Assembly (NCBI RefSeq): GCF_040183065.1
Contig: NC_091130.1
Coordinates: 26,721,359-26,785,358, forward strand
Source: Periplaneta americana
Taxonomy: Eukaryota; Arthropoda; Insecta; Blattodea; Blattidae
Direction: 5' to 3'
Length of the DNA stretch: 64,000 nucleotides
Shown here piece after piece: positions 57,143 to 64,000 of this stretch. Below the pieces are notes generated by a model that was given only the letters and a program-made list of their open reading frames with translations, ran no database searches and was not told the origin of the DNA. Position numbers and translations under genes: made by a program. Positions within the stretch are counted from its first letter, which is position 1; every line of letters starts with the position of its first letter.

Positions 57143-58780
57143 CTGGGTGTTCATTTCTAAGTGTGTCATGACGTCACTGTTGGTGAGTCAGCGATTTGAA
57201 GCGAGTTTCAGCTTTATGTCAGAGAAGTTCAGCGTATTCCGAATCTCACAGGTCCGGTGGCATCAATGACGTCACGTTGCAGCGAAATAAGGAACAAAAC
57301 TGCTGGAAGGATCGATGGCTGTCATGGCGACTGTACATATTTTAGCGAAATGTCTTAATATGATCTACAAGTTCAACATGTCTATTCATGTTAAATTCTC
57401 TAGGTATTTCGATTATAATTTCAAGCCTTCAATCAAATTAATGTTTATTCACCGTATGTATCTATATGTTATGTCTCTACATACGTAAGTATGTATGTAT
57501 GTATGTATGTATGTATGTATGTATGTATGTATGTATGTATGTATGTATGTATGTATGTATGTATGTATGTATGTATGTATGTGTGTATATTAGCGAAGTG
57601 TCATAATATTATCTATAAGTGCAACATGTCTATTCATGTTAAATTCTCTATGTTTTTCGACTGTAATTTCAAGGCATTAATCTAATTAATTTATATATGT
57701 TACACTCATACAAGTGTATATTTATTGTATGGTAGTCTGTAAGTTTCAATTTGTTATGATTAGTTTAAAATATAACCCTAATATACTACATGTAAAATAG
57801 GGTTTATAAATATGGAATAAATACTACTACTACAAGTTGTTGTCTGTGCTACGCTAACAAAATTTTGCGAAATTTTCGTACTGCCATCTCGTTCAAAGAA
57901 AAGATAGCGTAAACAATTTATTTCTTGAACCGGTAGTAATAACGGGTCCGTTGACATGTTCGCTCATAAGCCATTAACATATTGTTTTTACATTGTGCTC
58001 ATTACAAACTATACAGCAGAACTAAAGCAGAACACACCGCCATGACACAACGGTGCACGATGTTATTCGTCTGCTAATTCCCGCCCTATACAAGAACCAA
58101 TCAGATTCACTGATGGCGGCTGATGGAGACTGCCACCACCTCTGCAAATTGATGGCACCGGTGCGACACCGGTGGAGCATCAATGAAGTCATCGGCGGAA
58201 TTCGGAACACCGTGATGCCATCGGATTGCTCACCGGTGAGATTCGGAATACGCTCGTTGCCTATTAATCAAGGCGTTCAATCTGAACTTGAGAATGCGTA
58301 CAGTATAACTTGAACGTCGTAGCAACAGATGGCGGTCTGTTCGGTCTGTGTGCTGCCATAACCTCTTTCGAACTGTGTTTTGCGCGGCCAAGTCGTACGC
58401 AGGGTATTTGTTATCATCGGTTGCGTACCACAACATTCCACAATACAAATCAAATGCTCCGTGTCCATGTTGAACGTCGAAATTAATGTCAACAAATACG
58501 TAAGTAATCGTCTTAACCCTCTCCACATATCTCGACAGTAAGAAAAAAAAACTCACCTCAGTACATGTTTCGAAACAGTTCATATTCCTGCCACTACCGG
58601 CGTTACCGTACGTATCGGTAAGTACTCTTCAGAATGGACGCCGTACTTGCTAGGCAACTTCTCTGGCACATAGGTAATACACCTCTGTGGAAGTGTAGGA
58701 AGATTGAATTATCTAGGCTCATCAGCTAGCCACATAACGGAATACAGCGAGCCATGATACACTTTGTACTGAACACCCAG
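57143..58780. mobile_element. 1.6-kb TA-flanked TIR element
   Basis: Ends CTGGGTGTTCATTTCTAAGT and, on the other strand, CTGGGTGTTCAGTACAAAGT; both continue GTG.ATCATG. TA adjoins both ends. A second inverted pair lies inside (AGCGTATTCCGAATCTCAC at 57231 and its complement near 58240). The GC-rich segment 58040-58720 contains ACCGGTGCGACACCGGT. The frames at 58053-58583 on both strands have no recognised domain, so the transposase, if any, is unidentified. Confidence 0.7.
57344..57695 (+). repeat. Direct repeats flanking a (GTAT)n tract
   Basis: 57344-57450 and 57590-57695 share CAACATGTCTATTCATGTTA and AATTCTCTA. Between them lies (GTAT)n at 57488-57582, about 24 units. Microsatellite-driven duplication is likely. 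Confidence 0.85.
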
Positions 58781-60017
58781 TAGAAGATGAATTTTATAAC
58801 CTCTTTTTCTCATATGTTATTACGTAGGTAACTGAAATGTGTAATGAATATTTTTAAAATTATAGACCTGAAATGGTGTACTTTCTTTACATTGCACCTC
58901 AATTAAAAAATATCTAACTTATATTGTGCAATAGTTTATCAAACAATAGGCCTAATTTACACAATACAAATTTCTTATTGGTATGGAATGAAATAGTATA
59001 TTATGATACATGGTTGGGAAGTGTTTTTTTACAAAATCGAGGAAAAGTTTGAATTTTTTAGTTTCCCAGATTTTGTAATGCACTTCACAACCGTGTATTG
59101 TACAACATTTTTTGCACGATCATATTTTTAAAATTGTAAGTACAATATATTTTGCACTGAAAATTTAGAGCAATATTGTTCCAAAGCCTTCGCAAAACTA
59201 TACTATAATGGTAGTATATTGTAATGGGTTTATTTCAGTATAATTTTATGTTATAAAGAATGTTTCCCTAGCAACAAGTTTATGTGTGGGGATTCTGTCA
59301 AGGCTAACTACAATAGCTGTAAATACAACAAAAAACACGATCGTGCAAAAATATAAATTACAATTTTCTAAAAAGTTTTCAATTTCTTGAGACAAACATG
59401 TAAAAAGAATGTTTTCAAAATCCTACCAACTAAGTGAAGGACAACTTTTATGAAGTTTACAACAATATAAATAAACTGTATGGAATTCATATGCCTGAAA
59501 TGTTAAATTGCAGAAAGGAAGAGATTAGGAAGGATAGTTATGTAGACACTTTCAGTATATTATAGAGTTGAGCAAGATAAACATGTGATTTCATATAATG
59601 AGCTTAAAAATAAGCGAGTATGTAAGTGATAATCATAAAAAATTATTGCTTTATGTTATGTTAGATAATATTTAACTATAGTTGTGATTATTGTTCACTG
59701 CCACAAATTAGATTTGTATAATACTGCAAGAGAAGGAATTAATCAAAATGCATTTTGTCCACTTGTGTACAAAATTGAGATTGAAGTGAAATCCGATAAC
59801 ATTACAATTCTGTGAATGCAGAATAGCGTACTTCAATTAATTTTAAATATACCTCACATTTACAGCGAAAATAATAATGTGCAGTTCGTTCATGACGACT
59901 GGATCGAAATTCATGATAGCTATCCGTAGCTAATAAATAACTTTCATTATTTGATATTATTTTATATTGGCGAGAACCTCCAAAGTAACACCTTTAATGT
60001 CGAACAAACGCTGGAAA
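58781..60017. other. AT-rich intergenic DNA with one small palindrome
   Basis: 59003-59105 is an imperfect inverted repeat (GATACATGGTTGGGAAGTG against CACTTCACAACCGTGTATTG, with ACAAAATC/GATTTTGT inside), a possible ~100-bp MITE. Otherwise nothing recognised. Confidence 0.5.
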
Positions 60018-60279
60018 TATATTTTGCTTATTAAGGCACTATTAAAAAATGTGACAACTTATATGACTGCTTCTAGGTATTGAAGATTGTTTAATCCGAA
60101 CCTGTCTTCAGATTTTCTCTATAGCGCCAGGTTTTTCTGTAATTTTTGGAAAGAACGAAAAACTTCCAAATTTAAACAAGAATTTCAAGAACGTCAAACA
60201 AGGTATATAATTTAAAAAAATATATTTTAAGTAAAATAAATTAAAATAAAATAAATTAAAACATTAAAATAAACTAATA
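60018..60279 (+). repeat. ~265-bp direct repeat, left
   Basis: TATTTTGCTTATTAAGGCAC to AAAACATTAAAATAAACTA. The like-oriented copy at 61306-61570 differs at scattered positions and small indels only. Confidence 0.9.
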
Positions 60280-61305
60280 GTACATTATGCAACGAGCCTA
60301 TAATGGTAGTAATTAAGACGCGAGTATGTTTATGAAACGAGCGCAAGCGAGCGTCTTAATTACCATTATAGTCAAGTTTCATACGACTTTTTACGCTCGA
60401 CCATATTTCTAACTTGAAATTATTCATAAGTATTCATGTTATTCTTATCTGACTGAGGAGCGGAACTGACCTTGTGCAATACCTCGTAAATTGTGAGATG
60501 TGCGCAGACGCGAAAGTATTGATTTTTTCCGAGAAACAAATGTCATTGACCTTGATATAATCTAGAGAGTAAAATAAACATTAATCTAAATCGTTGGAAG
60601 AAATATTTTACTTCGTGTAGTGCTGTAGAGAGTATTTCGCATCCTTTAGTTTTGTGCTAATTTCTAGTTTGTCCCTTATGCAATTGCTTAATTTAATTTC
60701 AAAATTGAATTAAGTTTATTTTGTATAAGACAGTTTGATGTATTTTAGATAATATTGTTCTAAATTAAAACATTAAATGAAATTGTTAAGTAGGATAAAA
60801 TTTATGAGTATATGAATTAGAAAAGATGAAAAGATGAAAAGGATAAAAACAATAATACATATGAAGTCACTAAATATTTTATAATATAATTATGCATATT
60901 TAACTAAAACCAGTGCAAATCGTGTGGCGATCTCTGTGAATAAATTGCTGTAACTATGATATGATATGATAAACTATCGTAATCTTGATATAACCTTGAA
61001 ATTGATTTAGACATTGAAAAACGAGATGAAAAATTGAATTTATTTGAATATTATTTACAATTAACGCTAATTATTATAGTAACAGAACATAACCTTCTGC
61101 GACAGTATTGGATTTCCAGCCTCCCTGACGTTTCGCTAGTTGTCTTTCGATTGCATATCCGAGAATAATCGATACTTGCGCTTTCATATTGCTACAATGG
61201 TGTTTTCTGATTGATGGACTTTAATGAATAGGTGTACTTTAATGAGGTCCATTAAAGGGCTGCTACCAAGTGTATAATTACTACATTTGGGCATGGTCGA
61301 GCATA
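60280..61305 (+). mobile_element. ~1.0-kb element between direct repeats, with strong hairpin
   Basis: Starts near ACATTATGCAACGAGCC and ends near GGGCATGGTCGAGCATAA. A hairpin at 60297-60374 pairs CTATAATGGTAGTAATTAAG with its complement around GAAACGAGCGCAAGCGAGCG. No protein recognised. The bracketing ~265-bp direct repeats could be LTR-like, or reflect a tandem dimer of a unit that includes the repeat. Confidence 0.55.
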
Positions 61306-61570
61306 AACATATTTTGCTTATTAAGGCACTATTCAAAATGTGACAACTTATATGACTGCTTTTAGGTATTGAAGGTTGTTTAATCCGAGCATGTCTTCAG
61401 ATTTTCTCTATAGCTCCAGGTTTTTCTGTAATTTTTGGAAATAACGAAAAACTTCAAAATTTAAACAAGAATTTCAAGAACGTCAAACAAGATATATAAT
61501 TTTTAAAATATATATTTTAAGTGAAATAAATTAAAACGAAATAAATTAAAACATTAAATTAAACTAAAAT
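61306..61570 (+). repeat. ~265-bp direct repeat, right
   Basis: Second copy of 60018-60279 (TATTTTGCTTATTAAGGCAC to ATTAAATTAAACTA). Confidence 0.9.
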
Positions 61571-61799
61571 AAATTAAATTAATATGGCTCATTTTTACTG
61601 GTGATTCACTGTGTCAGCTTTCGGTAATAAAATCTTGCGACTATACTGAGTGACGCACGAAAAAGTAGCCCGCCTCTTGTTTGTACGTGATATTTGACTG
61701 CTAGAAATTCCACAATTGCCATTGTCGTATCGTGATGTGTAAAAGCTGCAACAATGGTCAGTTTTATGCAATAATCGATAATTGGCAGTTTTCTGTCAG

Positions 61800-62030
61800 C
61801 ATATGATGAAGGATGAGTGGAACAAAGAAAAATTCTGTCCGGCACCGGGATTTGAACCCGGGTTTTCAGGTCTACGTGCCGACGCTCTATCCACTAAACC
61901 ACACCGGATTCCCATCCCGATGCCGGAGACAATTTTTCTCCGTTCCACTCTTCCTTCATCATATGATGACGCAGAATTTCTGCACGGAAATATTATATGT
62001 ACTTCGGTACATTGTAATAATTTCTGTCAG
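61800..62030 (-). mobile_element. tRNA-like segment between inverted arms
   Basis: A minus-strand tRNA-like core (A-box region GTGGTTTAGTGGATAGAGCG, B box GGTTCAAATCCC) is enclosed by CATATGATGAAGGATGAGTG on the left and its near-complement CTTCCTTCATCATATGATG on the right. It continues into GGAAATATTATATGTACTTC. It is a compact relative of the foldback at 9173-10133. Confidence 0.75.
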
Positions 62031-62089
62031 CAGTTTATTTCTTTACATTCTTCGAATCAAACGTTCCTGTTCGCATTCTGCAAGATGAA

Positions 62090-64000
62090 ACGAATCGAAC
62101 AGAATTTCTCTTCACAATGTATTTAAATGGAAGATAGCAGAAAATGGCGCGACACGTCGAATCGAATCGAACAGAACATAATTCAGGACCTAGATGCTAG
62201 AATATTTTCCGGAACAGAATTGCTTGTTTCGGGTATGATCGTAAGTTCTCATGAAATCTTGGTGAAAAACAAACGAACCACATCCATTCTTGGTGGCTTA
62301 ATTTGTTTACTATTGAAAATGATTGCTGAAATAGTACGTATACAAAAGTCACAATTAGTATGAACGAAGAAAAATCGAACCGAAACGAAAAGTCTGTTGC
62401 CTCTCACATCTAGTGGAACCGAACCGAACAGTGCTTTTGTGTTTTGTCGTACAAAAGAGCATAATTCTGCATAAAAATTTATTAATTTTTCTTCGTTCAT
62501 ATTAATTTGTGATTTTTGTATCAGCTATAACTTTCAATAGCAAATAAATTAAGCCGCCAAGAATGGATATGATTCATTTGTTTTTTCATGAAGGCTTCAC
62601 GATAACTTACGATCATACCCGAAACGACAAAATTCTGTTCCGGCAGTGGAATAAATATTCTAGTTCCTGAATTCTGTTCTGTTCGATTCGATTCCGTTCC
62701 CACTTAGCGGAATCGAACCGAACCGAACCGAATCGAATCGAAAAGTCTGCTGCTACTCACATCTAGTGGAATCGAACCGAACAGTGCTTTTGTGTTTTGT
62801 CATACAAAAGAGCATAATTCTGCACAAAATTTATTAATTTTTCTTCGTTCATATTAATTTGTGATTTTTGTATCAGCTATAACTTTCAATAGCAAATGAA
62901 TTAAGCCGCCAAGAATGGATATGATTCATTTGTTTTTTCATGAAGGCTTCACGATAACTTACGATCATACCCGAAACAAGAAATTCTGTTCCGGCAGTGG
63001 AATAAATATTCTAGTTCCTGAATTCTGTTCTGTTCGATTCGATTCCGTTCCCACTTAGCGGAATCGAACCGAACCGAACCGAATCGAATCGAAAAGTCTG
63101 CTGCCACTCACATCTAGTGGAATCGAACCGAACAGTGCTTTTGTGTTTTGTCATACAAAAGAGCATAATTCTGCACAAAATTTATTAATTTTCTTCGTTC
63201 ATATTAATTTGTGATTTTTGTATCAGCTATAACTTTCAATAGCAAATAAATTAAGCCGCCAAGAATGGATATGATTCATTTGTTTTTTCATGAAGGCTTC
63301 ACGATAACTTACGATCATACCCGAAACAAGAAATTCTGTTCCGGCAGTGGAATAAATATTCTAGTTCCTGAATTCTGTTCTGTTCGATTCGATTCCGTTC
63401 CCACTTAGCGGAATCGAACCGAACCGAATCGAATCGAATCGAAAAGTCTGCTGCCACTCACATCTAGTGGAATCGAACCGAACAGTGCTTTTGTGTTTTG
63501 TCATACAAAAGAGCATAATTCTGCACAAAATTTATTAATTTTCTTCGTTCATATTAATTTGTGATTTTTGTATCAGCTATAACTTTCAATAGCAAATAAA
63601 TTAAGCCGCCAAGAATGGATATGATTCATTTGTTTTTTCATGAAGGCTTCACGATAACTTACGATCATACCCGAAACAAGAAATTCTGTTCCGGCAGTGG
63701 AATAAATATTCTAGTTCCTGAATTCTGTTCTGTTCGATTCGATTCCGTTCCCACTTAGCGGAATCGAATCGAAAAGTCTGCTGCCACTCACATCTAGTGG
63801 AATCGAACCGAACAGTACTTTTGTGTTTTGTCATACTAAAGAGAATAATTCTATACAAGATTTATCAACTTTTCTTCGTTCATATTACATTGTGATTTTT
63901 GTATACCGGTACGTACTATTTCAGCAGTAACTTTCAATAGTAAACAAATTAAGCCGCCAAGAATGGATGTCGTTAATTTTTTTTTCACGAAGGCTTCACG
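62090..64000. repeat. ~350-bp satellite array with an inverted unit
   Basis: Like-oriented units start at GTCTGTTGCC/GTCTGCTG: 62392, 62745, 63096, 63446 and 63776 (periods 353, 351, 350, 330). The array runs off the window. Each unit ends in pentamers (GAATCGAACCGAACCG). About 62157-62385 holds the same unit inverted (CCAAGAATGGATATG appears as CATCCATTCTTGG). The inverted unit and the last, most diverged unit share GTACGTACTATTTCAGC or its complement, suggesting mirror-image edges. Confidence 0.9.

Noticed and set aside
61782-62126. 114- and 91-residue ORFs
   Set aside because: They read through the tRNA-like element (FCPAPGFEPGFSGLRA is antisense of a B box region), a common artefact of SINE sequence.

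Overview
This window is AT-rich insect-type nuclear DNA, and almost everything recognisable in it is transposable-element sequence. The organism is probably a cockroach-like polyneopteran. That is an inference from tRNA-headed SINEs, the 3' ends of several LINE families that I associate with cockroach genomes, TTAGG-type repeats, and strong enrichment of the 8-mers TAGGCCTA and TACCGGTA. There is no bacterial operon, CRISPR array, rRNA gene or intact tRNA gene. I found no complete, recognisable host gene.

Only a few short pieces could belong to host genes. One is a GC-rich first-exon candidate at 34449-34611 (+) with a hydrophobic leader and a perfect GTAAGT donor. Another is a 51-codon terminal-exon-like ORF at 50011-50166 (+) with an AATAAA 22 bases after the stop. 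A third is an unassigned 91-residue ORF at 24127-24402 (-). None could be named.

Layout. At 1-17 kb there is a SINE with a 16-bp target-site duplication (TSD), a LINE with an internally duplicated reverse transcriptase (RT) segment (3850-5565), TIR elements, a tRNA-headed foldback with a nested SINE (9173-10133), a LINE RNase H fragment (11335-12045), and an R2-type endonuclease fragment flanked by inverted repeats (13529-14690). At 17-28 kb there are three inverted Penelope-like element (PLE) termini; the one at 25796-26786 carries a GIY-YIG endonuclease domain on each arm. At 28-37 kb there are nested hAT elements with 8-bp TSDs, a mariner-type relic, a second endonuclease-like pseudogene (32734-33370) and nested foldbacks.

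At 38-44 kb there are two LINE RT relics. One is enclosed by a perfect 58-bp inverted repeat and split by a SINE; the other is split by a hAT element. At 44-53 kb there are a TIR element holding a PIF/Harbinger-like element, another R2-type endonuclease fragment, and a 2.1-kb TTAA-flanked element full of internal duplications. At 53-56 kb there is a head-to-tail trimer of non-autonomous Helitrons. At 57-64 kb there are a 1.6-kb TA-flanked element, a unit bracketed by ~265-bp direct repeats, and a ~350-bp satellite with one inverted unit that runs off the right edge.

The genes do not form a pathway. The sequence reads as a stratigraphy of insertions in which target-site duplications and nesting give relative ages. 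Inverted (foldback) architecture dominates: many separate elements are near-perfect palindromes, and several have retroelement domains (RT, R2-type endonuclease, GIY-YIG) enclosed between inverted repeats.
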